The notes beneath the pieces are model-generated. The model was not told the DNA's origin, searched no databases, and saw nothing but the letters and a program-made list of their open reading frames with translations. Below are positions 34,862-45,203 of a stretch of 64,000 nt of DNA, in pieces. The stretch is from positions 26,715,417 through 26,779,416 of the forward strand of contig OZ035998.1 of the NCBI GenBank assembly GCA_964035015.1. Reading direction: 5' to 3'. Every line of letters begins with the position of its first letter. Position 1 is the first letter of the stretch. The stretch is from Corallium rubrum. Its lineage: Eukaryota > Cnidaria > Anthozoa > Scleralcyonacea > Coralliidae. Position numbers and translations under genes: made by a program.

Positions 34862-37488
34862 TCACCAAAATAAACACGAAACAGTAAAATCTAAAGTCAT
34901 GGCGAATAAAAAATCCTTTGCCATATGAACTTTAACTAATAACTGTAAGTGAACTGTCATCAAATATAACGATAGGATAAAAAAATCAGTTTTTCTTTTA
35001 CACTGTTCAATATACATAAACTTATAAAAGGGGATACGAAGGTTCACCATAACATACTGGCGATGTAATGGGGTCAAATGCGCGTTTATGCCGTCAGGTA
35101 CGAAGCAGTGAGTTTGCGGAACAAAGGCTGGCTGTCTTCTTTGGACACACGAGAATGAACAGTGGAAATAAACATTTCCTGGCTTTCTGAGCGATTGACC
35201 ACCCTGCATCCATTCCCTTTGCATGTTTGAAACAATGACAAATTCGCCCGGAGGATCACTTATCACACCAGAGGGTTTGAGCGACTTCCCGCAACCAAAA
35301 CATACCGACGTCAGTGGTGCACAGAAGTGGAGGGAGTACAAAATGAAGGTATTTGGTGTTGGGGATGGATATGGATGTGTCACTTGCGGGCGTGTCGGCC
35401 GACATACAGGCGGGGTTGGTTGCTGGTACAGCTGTGATATGGCATCAGGGCATCCCATCCGTTGACGGAAAGCATTGTGTTGTGGTGGTGGGAATTGAGG
35501 TGCAACTTGGGGTAGTTGAGGTGCTGCTTGGAATATGCCTGGCCGATGCTGTGGCATAGTTTCAGGAACCGTCTGTATTCTTTGCACGATTGTGGGGTCT
35601 GCAGGCTTGCGTTTACGTTTTCGAGGTGAGGCCTCTCCTTTTCTTCCTCTTCCTTTTGGCATTCCAAAAGAAACAGCCTCGCTGTAGTTGAGCCCGCCTG
35701 TCTTGCGCTTTGAGGTAACAAGCCACCGAAGGAAGTCCGCAAACCTTGACTTCTTTAAACTTGCGACAATAACGTGAGCGCACATGAAAGAAGAAGTGTG
35801 CGCGTCACAATTGTCACATTCGCATTTTCCTTTGGGATAAATGTTTACAACGTGCGGTTTTTTTGGGTTCGATTTTGAGGGAACCACGACCGTATCAGTT
35901 GTACCGATACTTGGTAATGCAACGACCGTTCCTTCAATTTCCAACTTTGCAGCCTTGTCTGCAAGTAATGCCAGGGTGTCTCGTGGTATCCAATCCACTC
36001 CCGTTTCGAGGATTACCTTCAAGATTGGGTTTGTAACTTCAGCAACAGCTGCTGCTACTGAAGTTACATCCGTCCGAGAAACATCTTCAACATTGCACGA
36101 ATGGATCTTTCGCACAGCCGCCTGTTGCTGGTCGTACGTCTTCTGCACCCAAGGACTGGCCGTTACATTGAGCTCTCGGTAAGCGGGATGTAGGACGTAT
36201 TCGCCTTTGTTTACCACAGCTAATTCCACTTCTTTCTCCTGCATATCCACAAGCTCTTTCAATTTGACCGCAAAGGTAAAAACATCAACAAGGCGCTGTC
36301 CACATTTTCGTTTTACATAGTCTTGTATGACGCCATTTGTACGCTGCGATCTGTTGGTTGTGAACTTCGATGGAGGACAACCAAGCCCCGCTTGTTGACG
36401 TACTGGATATATTAGGTGGTCCACAAATTTCGCACTTTTGTTCTTATTGAACCACTCATAAAACTTGGAACCATTTACATGGCTGCTCGCCCACTTCGTC
36501 TTAAGAACGGCCATTTGACTCTGGAAATGCACTGCACTGTCTGCATCAGAAAGTCCGCGTTCAAACACTTCACCATTCTGACGGCCAAAGATGTCAGCTA
36601 CAAAATCTTGCTTTACTTTTCCCGTAATTTTCATTTCCACTAATCGGTTTTCGGCATTCTTCAGCATATGGTTACTGCACAGGAGGTGAGTTGTCCGCTC
36701 GAAGTTCTCTTGAAAGGCAGTGTCAAGGGGCTCTACATCATCGGTACCATGCTTACGCAACAAATTTCTCAGTTCAGGCTTTAAGGCTTTCAAAGTCCCA
36801 TAAAATAAAGAATACGTTTCTTTGGTCTTTCTCTCGTGAACTAGCACCGGACCGACAACAGCGGGATGCTTCTGATCTTGCTTTGTGTGTAGCAGAAAGT
36901 TTTGGTACGAAATTGGCGTCACGTTAAAGTTACCAATGTTGAAGGTTGGGTCGGCCGTTAACGGTTTGAATTGATGTAAGTTGCAGCAAAACCGTTTCAA
37001 ATCATGCAACTGTTTTTCATTTGCAAGAATGCAGAATGGTTCAGCCCCAACTCTAACATCTCGGATAAAGGCGGTATTTTTGTTTCTTGCCTGAACTTTG
37101 GATTCATTCAGCAAGCAGTACCATGGGTCGTTCAGCTTCCCCCTTTCAGAAATGTTTTTGAATCCTATCTCGTTGGTATTTTGCCGGCTTGGCTTGCGCA
37201 TCAGATCTTTTGCCTGCTGCCTGTTCCGTGGTATCTGTCCCAAACCAGCACAAGCTTGTATACCACCAAAAGCCTTGTTGAGAACATCATGCACGGCTTC
37301 ACGAGGATGTTTCTTCCTGCTATGTTTTTTTATTTCTTTCTTCGTGCTATCCCATGTGCGCACATATATACTGTTGCGTATTCTTCTTCTTTGAACTTCC
37401 ATGAGGTGCAGGCTCCACAGGATGCTCCACTCCGCCTTTAAAGCAATATTGTACTATACAATAACGGTGGAGTATTTCATCAGGAGCT
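34862..37488 (-). CDS. MULE-like transposase with SWIM zinc finger (possibly domesticated)
   Basis: One frame runs 846 codons from Met at 37402. Around residue 151 it reads DPTFNIGNFNVTPISY (MULE first Asp), at about 219 GTDDVEPLDTAF (second Asp) followed by LLCSNHMLKNA, and at 348 TTNRSQRTNGVI, where the usual TTNxxExxN glutamate is Gln353. Residues 526-542 hold CxC..CxH, a SWIM finger (KGKCECDNC..FMCAH). The C terminus has a Cys/His-rich region (CFGCGKSLK, NVYFHCSFSC, LTPLHRQYVM). Upstream, an acceptor (tttgtttcag) at 37489 opens an exon whose other frame reads IVQYCFKGGVEHPVEPAPHG and then SSKKKNTQQYI, the normal N-terminal family motif; it must shift one base near 37375 to join RTWDSTKKEI. 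So the gene is long but probably has one frameshift and a changed catalytic residue. No flanking TIR was seen, which suits either a relic or a host-retained gene. Confidence 0.75.
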
Positions 37489-37592
37489 GAAACAAAGCAT
37501 CAAATAACATTAAGTGCCTTCTTTTAAGGACATGAAAGATCTTTAACGTACGGAAAAAGATGAAAAATTATTATTACACAAACTCAAGTTGC

Positions 37593-37692
37593 TTAACTCA
37601 TTCCTGTCCGGGGGCTTCCCAGAGGTGAATAAAATCGTCTGGCGTTAGCCAGAATAAAATACTAAAGACCAATTCGGACAAGAAAGAGTTAA
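37593..37692. mobile_element. 100-bp MITE, TTAACTC..TGTCCG ends
   Basis: Termini ttaactcattcctgtccgg and the reverse complement of ttcggacaagaaagagttaa. A small inner pair (gtctggc-gttagccaga) makes a hairpin. No coding capacity. Confidence 0.65.
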
Positions 37693-37739
37693 TAAATCGT
37701 AGGCAGTGTTGAACATAGCAAAATGAAAAGGTATATAGT

Positions 37740-38290
37740 GACTAGTGCTGAGAATTTTGGGTAACGAAATACTGACGTTTCAAGTGGAGCCCTTCATCAG
37801 TGTAATGTGATGAAACGAAAATGAAATTGGGTTTACATGAGCCAAAAGAGAGAAGCAAGTAAAAAATAGCCAATTTAACGCAGGCGAGATAAACAAATTA
37901 TAAAGATGCGAAAATGTGAGTTATCCATCTATTTTTAAACATGACCATAGCGACCAGCCTTTTAGGCGGGAAAACTACTGAAAGGGGCCATGGAATATTA
38001 AATATACTCAAGGGACTAATAAACGGCATGGAGTAAACATAAATACAATTTTATGTCTGAAGCCGAATGATTAGTAGAGCTAGTGAAATGTCTGGCTACA
38101 GTTCAACGTCTTTGTTTCTCACGGAACGAAAATGGTCAGCAAATCTGTCTGAAAGACGCGTCTTCCAGTTTCACTGATATAAACTTTAGGGCATTTATCG
38201 CATAGAATGCATAAATGAGGTTAGTGGAAGTGTATGGAAAACTATGGCGGATAATGAGGTTGGATCAGTTTGGGAGCAGTATAATGACTG
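37740..38290 (-). pseudogene. Decayed Penelope-like GIY-YIG fragment
   Basis: On the minus strand from about 38230, blocks in shifting frames read CILCDKCPKVYISETGRR, SDRFADHFRSVRNKDVEL and VARHFTS, the Cys-Cys..Y-I-x-E-T-G-R-R and R-F-x-x-H signatures of the Penelope-type GIY-YIG domain. At least three frame changes or stops are needed to follow it. A hammerhead-like core follows in the expected 3' position (37774-37800). Confidence 0.6.
37774..37800 (-). ncRNA. Hammerhead-like core, Penelope tail
   Basis: Read on the minus strand: CTGATGA, a short AAG/CTT stem II with a GGCTCCA loop, GAAAC, then GTC as a candidate cleavage triplet. The stem is weak, so it is probably a relic. Confidence 0.4.
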
Positions 38291-38399
38291 AGGTGGGATT
38301 GAAATGCCTCAAAGTATAGCAGCGAGAACGACCGCAATAAAATGTCCCGGCTGGTTACGAGGTGTACATGTTTTGTTTGAGGGAATCACGGTTGTTTTT

Positions 38400-39106
38400 A
38401 TTACGGCGAAAATATATGACTGGTGACTGGATTATTGGGGTCTCAGGGTCATTTTATAAAATGTAAGAATTGCGATTAATAATTTCTTTGATTTTTAAAA
38501 TTCAACGGATAAAAATTAAGCACTAGAGGAATTTCGTCAGTAGAACCTATGTCAGCCTGTCTATATGCCTTGATGTGTGCTGTATGTAACTTCATTTTCC
38601 CGTGCGTCTGTACTGTAATAGATACACGGATGATGTCACAGCGTGTAAAGAACAAAAAGTACGTCACGAGCCACCGGGGCGGGGCAAGTGGCGTGAAATC
38701 TATTTGTTTTCTACACCAAATCTTAAATTATCCGAGGTTTACGGTTCCTAAATTGTTAAGTGGTCAAGGCTTGTGAAGAAAGGGAATTTATGGGATGAAA
38801 AATTCAACAGGAAAAGAAAATCATGTTAAATACGTCATACATGATCTATACAAACAGAGCAACCTGATTGGTTAACAACAGAAAGATGGCAGTTCTGATT
38901 GGATAATACTTCAAGTCAGCATCATGTATAAATTATTGATTATATATCAAAATATTGGTCAAAAAAAGGAAATTTTTCTCATTTTAAAATTTTTTGATAG
39001 ATTACTTGGTGTGTCGCTTCGTAGAGTTTAAATCAATGCGAATCTGCCACGTTTTGTCGACATCCTGACGACTAACGCTCAGATAGGCCTTTCTGTTTAA
39101 ATTATA
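38400..39106. other. Spacer with partial foldback sequence
   Basis: Around 38600-38660 a block (agatacacggatgatgtcaca) resembles the arms of the palindrome at 43085-43240. Otherwise nothing is recognised. Confidence 0.4.
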
Positions 39107-40736
39107 CACAGCAAAAAATGATTTTCTTATTAAGAATTTTTTTTCTTATTTTAAGAAAATTTTTCTTAAAACAAGAAAATCATTTTCTTGGAAAGAAATA
39201 AATTCTTAAAATAAGAAAATCATTTTCTCAGTAAGAAAAAAAATTCTTAAAATAAGAAAATCATTTTCACCATTTTCCTAGTAAGAAAAAACATTCTTAA
39301 AATTAGAAAATTATTTTCTTATTAAGAAAAAAAAATTCTTAAAATGAGAAAAAAGTTTTTTGCAAGGATCGAGATTTACTAGTATCTTAAAACAAGAAAA
39401 TATTTTATACGAATGAGAAAACCAGTTTCTTAAAATGAGAAATATTTTCAAGCATATGTTCAACATTTTTCATTTTCTCAAAACAAGAAAATATTTTCTT
39501 AAAATGAGAAAACCATTTTTTTACAATAAGAAGTATATTTTCTTAAAACATGCCGAACATTTTTCATTTTCTTAAAACAAAAAAACCCAGTTTCTCTCAA
39601 TAAAATCTAGCACATGCATGCATATATGTACCACTAGAATATTCTATTCGATTTTTTATTCATCTCTATAAGTTATAACATTGAGCTTCAAATGCTTTTC
39701 CAAGTTTACCATTTGTCATATTTTGTTTATAAGTGTTTCACCAATATTTCCACCAAACTTTAACTATATACCTTTCATATCTTCAAAATTCCTCTGCTAA
39801 CAGATATTTAGTGCAGCATGCTACACACTATTTGATTAGACACAAAAGTTGTCAAATGACCTAAATATACTGGCCCATAAAATTGAGTTAAAAGGTAGAA
39901 ATATTAATTTGTAAAACTCATACAATGTATGGCTTTCGACTTTAAATTTCGAGTGACTATGGGCGAATTTACATAAACGTTTTGTGCTACCTTAAGACCA
40001 CGCGAGGCTAACGCGGGATTATTATCCCATGATGACACGGGAACCGGGTGACGCGTTCATTTTCGAATTGGAAGTTCGTTGGTGATTGCAATATATTTGC
40101 ATGCCTTTTGCTTTGTAATTTATTGCTTCTGGTTTATAAATGGTTCTTCGCTGGACGTATACAGACGATGGATGCGATCATGTTATTGAAGGTAAGTCAT
40201 AGATTCTTTAATCAGCAATTTTGTATACTGATTTGTATGTATTAAATTTGAAATAGTCGGCAAGGTATACTTGGGGTATTTTATATTTATTCGCCACAGA
40301 ATGCTCTTAATTTATTCGCTAGAAATGTTCGTAATTGTTGGAATACAAACGATTTGCAGTTTGATTCTTACAAAATATGTTTATTTTCGTAGTTTATAAG
40401 TATTACAATTACATAAAGGATTTATGGTTTGTTATGGGAATTGACAAATTGTTTTGTGTTGATCAACAACGGCGGCAATTTTGAATATATATACCCCCTA
40501 CATACTATAGGTAATTCATTTACAAAAAGTCGACCATTTGATTCCCTTTTGATGTATACAACTGTTATGTTTCAATATTTAATTTAAGAAAAGGCTTTAC
40601 TGTGTCAACAACATTGCTTGAAAACTAGATATTCCTAGACAGCAATGTTCTCAGTGTTGGAGTCTGGGGTGAACTTATTGCTATAAACCAGACTACAAAG
40701 AATATTAAACATTTTTCAAAGAATATTAAAACTTAA

Positions 40737-40869
40737 ACATGGACTGGGCTGGCCCGGTTAACCGGTTGTGACAACCGGGATCCAGGCAAACTGGGCTAGC
40801 TCGCTTGCCATGTAATTGTAATGTTGAAAAGACATACAATTTATGTAGGACGGCTAGCCCGGTCCATGT
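40737..40869. repeat. Imperfect foldback, acatggactgggctggcccg arms
   Basis: The left arm acatggactgggctggcccg pairs with cgggctagccgtcct/ggtccatgt at the right. The interior includes a second small palindrome, gttaaccggttgtgacaacc. Confidence 0.55.
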
Positions 40870-41390
40870 CATCACCCCCTTAGTTTGCTGCTGTTCAGAG
40901 TTAAACAAATGTTCAGCAGTTAATGTCAGCACATTTCTTAATAAAAAGTTAATCATACTGTAGTGATGAAACCACATTTTAATTAGAGGTGCTATTGCCG
41001 ACACCACATTTCAGCCAAAATCTCTAGTGTTGAAAGATTATTAGATCTTTATTCAACAATTTTCATAGAGCTTTTTCTTTAAAAATTGAATCTAAAAAGG
41101 TTTCCATAATTAAAGTTATGATTATACCTGGACTTAAGTTAAGTATGTTTGTTGTATGTAGACTGGAGTATCACTTTTACATATTTAGGGACCAATCATT
41201 TTACTTACGGTAATATGTGATCATAACTGGGTCAGGTAGAATTGAGTCCATGCTGGATGCTGTTAGGCACATGCAGGTACATGTATGTTTACATGTAAGA
41301 AATAGTTTCTTGATCCTTGTTTGCTAAGGCTATATTAATTTTCAGGAAAACGAAGACCCAGATGTTTGGATTAAAAAATATGTATAAAAT

Positions 41391-41654
41391 ATGCCAATGA
41401 TGATAGTGGAAAAAGAAAATATTTATGTTGTTGTATACTGGTACTGGATGGATGCCAAGAAAATGGATGAAGCTGTGGTTGGGTTTTTGGCATGTTTTTA
41501 TCTGCTGGACTACGACTATCCAAAGCAACATGAAGTAGGCATGAACATCTTACAATACTATGTTTTTGAGGACAAAACAATTCCTGAGGATATTGCAGCT
41601 TTGTTTAACAGCCAACTTTCTCAGTATAAATGCTACAAAGCTGAATCTGTTTAG
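41391..41654 (+). CDS. Unrecognised ORF inside the CACAG element
   Basis: 87 codons, ending YKCYKAESV and a stop. The middle (MDEAVVGFLACFYLLDYDYP, then NILQYYVFEDKTIPEDIAAL) has the aromatic-rich, ordered look of a real protein C terminus, unlike its neighbours. It may be the last exon of an accessory gene of the transposon. No acceptor was fixed with certainty and the Met need not be the start. No family is recognised with confidence. Confidence 0.4.
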   Translation: MPMMIVEKENIYVVVYWYWMDAKKMDEAVVGFLACFYLLDYDYPKQHEVGMNILQYYVFEDKTIPEDIAALFNSQLSQYKCYKAESV

Positions 41655-41696
41655 CTTATAACATTTTCCCTTAATTTTATTATTATATACTGTATT

Positions 41697-41917
41697 GGTA
41701 AAAAGATATGGAAAAAGTAAATGCAGTCAACTGTTTCTTTTTAGAAAGGTTTAATGAGTTTAGCTTTCGTCATACTACAACATCATCAGAACTTTCTGAG
41801 TTCTGATGAGTTCAGAGTTCTGATGATGTCATAGCACAGCGAAAGCTTAACTCATTAAACATTTTTTAAAACAGTAACAGTTGGCTGCATTTGCTTTCTC
41901 CATATCCTTTTATCTAT
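41697..41917. repeat. 220-bp palindrome carrying a hammerhead-like core in each arm
   Basis: The arms (agatatggaaaaagtaaatg, cagtcaactgtttc, tttaatgagtttagctttcg) pair with their reverse complements around ctgagttctgatgagttcag. Each arm, read outward, contains CTGATGA then GAAAG (plus 41820-41845, minus 41789-41764). It looks like two 3' tails of a retroelement joined head to head, or a MITE-like derivative. Confidence 0.6.
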
Positions 41918-42059
41918 ATGTTACTGAAGGATATATGTTTATTGGACTTAAAAATTATATATTGGTGTTTAATTGAAAGGTATATTTTTATCCCTTTTCA
42001 GCTTATTAACATTGTTATTAGTTAAAATTAGACATGCATGCATGCAGAATTATTGTGTT

Positions 42060-42061
<2 letters not shown>

Positions 42062-42104
<43 letters not shown>

Positions 42105-42105
42105 T
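42062..42105. repeat. (AT)n microsatellite
   Basis: About 44 bases of TA repeats inside the CACAG element. Confidence 0.95.
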
Positions 42106-43084
42106 AAATATATTTTAGTAAGAAAATCCTTTTAAATTACATTATTAGATTCTAATAGAATAGAATAGAATCTAGATAATTATTCATATAATTCTTATAT
42201 AATAATTTATTGCATGCATGTGATTTCTTTCAAGAGTTTCTCTATAAGAAAATATATTCTTATTTTAAGAAAATATGGTAACCCTTTTAAATGTATTCGT
42301 CAAAGAGAGAAATATGGTATGCATGCAGTGCATGAGTTAAAATAACATAGTTTTACTCTTGTTTTATGAAATATTTTCTTGGCAAGAAAAAAAACATAAA
42401 TTTATTCTTGTTTTAAGAAATATTTTTCATGGATTTTCTTCCTAAGAAAAAAATTTCTTGCTATTCTCCCAAACAAGAAATTTCTCATTTCAAGAAAAAA
42501 AAATCTTGAAATAAGTTTTTTTTTTTCTTGGATTAAGATTTCTTTTTCTTAAAACAAGAAAATTATTTTCTTATTTTAAGAAATAATTTTCTTAGATTTT
42601 CTTAGTAAGAAAAAATTTCTTGCTATTCTCCCAAATAAGAAATTTCTTATTTTAAGAAAAAAATTTCTTAAAACAAGTTTTTTTTTTCTTGAAACAAGAA
42701 AATGATTTTTTGCTGTGTATTCGTCTACTTTTTGTGTTAATTGAGTTCGGTAATAATTCCTTTACGTTTTTATCCATTTTACTCACAAATATTGCAGTGA
42801 AAATAGCCGAGTTTGTTACGGCATCTGTGCATCTATTAAAGTTTATACAATAACCTGCACACCACCTGTTTTCATTGGTTGTTACCCATGATCTATTACA
42901 GGACAGATGCACGGATGGCGTCACTAACGATCTGATTTTGTCAACCAATCGCAGCTTGCTCTGCAATATCGTGAGGCAATGACGTTGCTTTATTTGTATA
43001 GATCATGGATCACGTCACATGACGTGATAAACCTTTTGAAATGTGTTGTTTTTTTCTATTTGTTATTTTATAAAACAAATAGTT

Positions 43085-43240
43085 CCATTTTTACGTTGTC
43101 TGCACAGTTATAGATGCACAGAGAACGTCACAACGTGGTAAGAACAGCAGTCACTCACTCCCTTCGGCGGCTCGTGGGCTACTTTTTGGTTGTGACGTCA
43201 TCTGTGCATCTATATAACTGAAAAGACAACGAAAAAATGG
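43085..43240. mobile_element. 156-bp palindromic MITE
   Basis: Arms ccatttttacgttgtctgca, tatagatgcacaga and gacgtcacaac pair with their reverse complements. The centre is a GC-rich cccttcggcggctcgtgg. Related arm fragments are near 38600 and 42780-42920. Confidence 0.7.
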
Positions 43241-43327
43241 AATACATTTGTTAATAAGTAACATAGTTCTTAGCCAATCAGATTGCTTGTTTTACTGAAG
43301 TTGTCGTATAAAAAAACTGTAACTTAC

Positions 43328-43908
43328 CAATGATCGTGTCTATTCGCTTGCGTACATCTTTGTGTACGTCGTGGTTGAGGCTAAAGTACTCTCTTTTCAA
43401 GGTCACTGTATTATCTTTGCTACCTTCTCTGGCTGTTGTAAGCATGCTAATCTGCCCTTCCGTATCATTGAACATTGAATGCGTACTTTTTTGAGGTGTT
43501 GTTACGCCAAGAACCCATGTCATCGCACTTGACGTCTTGCGGTGATTGAAGAGAGGACATGTCAATAATAAATGTTCGATGGTGTTGAACTTGCAACGGC
43601 TGCTGATGACATGCTTTCGAAAGGTTAAAGGCTCCCATGTCAGTGAGAAGGCGTATGGTTTGTGCGATTTCGAGTACACGGGGAGAACAGGATTTCCGCC
43701 ATAGAACTCTGTCTCTTCGTCGGTTTCTTCTTCACTACTGTCTCCAGTTTCGTCTGTTTCTTTATATGTTTTATTTTTCTGTTCATCCTTTCTTGTGACT
43801 CTAACTTCTGATTTGGCTGTTCTTACTTCTCTTCGCGACTTGTCATCCTGTTCTATCCTGTGACGTATTCTTTTTCGATTTGTTATTTGACCTGATCTAG
43901 TTTTGACA
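43328..43908 (-). CDS. Candidate coding exon, acidic/basic nuclear-type protein
   Basis: A minus-strand frame stays open for about 190 codons and ends at a good donor (GTAAGT, 43327-43322). It begins with basic sequence (RSGQITNRKRIRHRIEQDD), then an acidic run (TDETGDSSEEETDEETEF), then YGGNPVLPVYSKSHKPYAF and HVISSRCKFNTIEHLLLTCP. A possible acceptor (aaaactag) is at 43897-43900. No domain is recognised. It lies on the same strand as the exon at 49868-50045, with the chromodomain element between; both could be exons of one gene with the element in its intron, but phases cannot be checked. Confidence 0.45.
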
Positions 43909-44017
43909 AAAATGATTACAGAAAATTACGACTAGAATTGAAACAACGAAACAGGAAATTGGCGGTAAATCAAATCAATTTTATATTTCAAATACTGCCC
44001 GTGGTTGGAAAGTCATG

Positions 44018-44093
<76 letters not shown>
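44018..44093. repeat. (AT)n microsatellite
   Basis: About 76 bases of alternating AT with a single tag interruption. Confidence 0.95.
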
Positions 44094-44094
<1 letters not shown>

Positions 44095-45203
44095 AATAGC
44101 AGGCGAACATCTGAAGCAAAATAGATTGCAAGTGTTCAATTATTATAAAGTTAAAAATATATATACTAACCTGAGCTAATACTCTATACAGTCCAATAAA
44201 AGTTGTATGCATGCATGTTGCGTAGACAATACTGACATACAGATCGGTACGTCAGAATGTTGGTGTGCCCTCGAAAGCATCAGTGTCTAACCTTTCGAGG
44301 AAAGACTCTTCACCAGAGAGAAACTGGCGTGAAATCGTTTCCCTCTGACAAACTGAGGACCTTCGCTCGAAACGTAAAACTCTATTTCATGTTTTAGGCA
44401 AAATGCCAATTTTCTCACCTCCATGAATATATTAATGTTCATACCTATCTTCTACCCGATCCTCTTTATTCTTAGAATTACCATGGCTCACAATAGGGTC
44501 TTCCTGTTTACCACTGGAAGTCGTATTACTTGGCAGCTTTTACATTACCAGAAATTGCGGACAAGATGGCGGACGCGCATGCTCTTTGTAATCGTAATGG
44601 CGTCGCATTTGTATAGGGAATACATGGGGGAGCTACTTAATTTCAAAATTACACCAGATTATATTGTATATTTCCAAGCTGCCCGACTCGATAAATGTTA
44701 TTTAGCAGTTAAACATTGTAAACCATTCGAGAATGACCAAATAAAACGAAGTCTACTTACTTCCCGAGATATACCACGAGATCGTTGTTTTTCGGCCAAT
44801 TTCTCTATGGAATCCATTGAATCTGGCGAAAATGATTGCCAAAACTGGGCAAATAGAGCATTAACTCTTCGCTAGATCTGAAGTACCCGACTCTCGATGT
44901 ATAGTTCGATGTTTGATGTACCCAAATCATTCGTTAAAAAATTGATTTAACCGGGATAAAATACTTCCAAGTCCTCTTGAATTTTGCCAAATCGTCCTCT
45001 GTTGACGTGCGACCAGTCGCGCCATCTTTAAGTGGCTATAACCGACTTCTTTCCCAATGAGCAGAGAAAGAAAGCTTCTGCAGCAGCCATATTTGTTGTT
45101 TACTTCGGTTGGGTTTCGGAGCAGATTCCTGGTACATAGACTTGTTCTCAGACCACTTCCTTTAGCCGTTTTTTATGATTATTCCCGCTAAAATTGAATA
45201 TAT

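Larger units (their letters stand above)
39107..42717. mobile_element. 3.6-kb TA-flanked element with CACAG ends and ttaagaaa arrays
   Basis: Ends CACAGCAAAAAATGATTTTC and exact reverse complement, flanked by TA (39105-39106, 42718-42719). About 480 bases inside each end are filled with the palindrome-prone word tttcttaaaataagaaaat in both orientations. The architecture is like 27780-30435 (CAC start, A-run, TA duplication, dense subterminal repeats). I infer the CMC (CACTA/EnSpm, Mirage) group, though TA duplications are also used by Tc1/mariner. Inside are one candidate ORF, a foldback and a palindrome; no transposase core was seen. Confidence 0.75.

Noticed and set aside
40048-40245. ORFs near the cacgcgaggctaacgcgg block as a first exon
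   Set aside because: There is a possible donor (gaaggtaagt) at about 40190, but upstream coding is short and unremarkable, so an exon could not be supported.
44423-44875. 150-codon plus-strand ORF
   Set aside because: It straddles the left TIR of the two-gene transposon and has no motif; the open frame is accidental.
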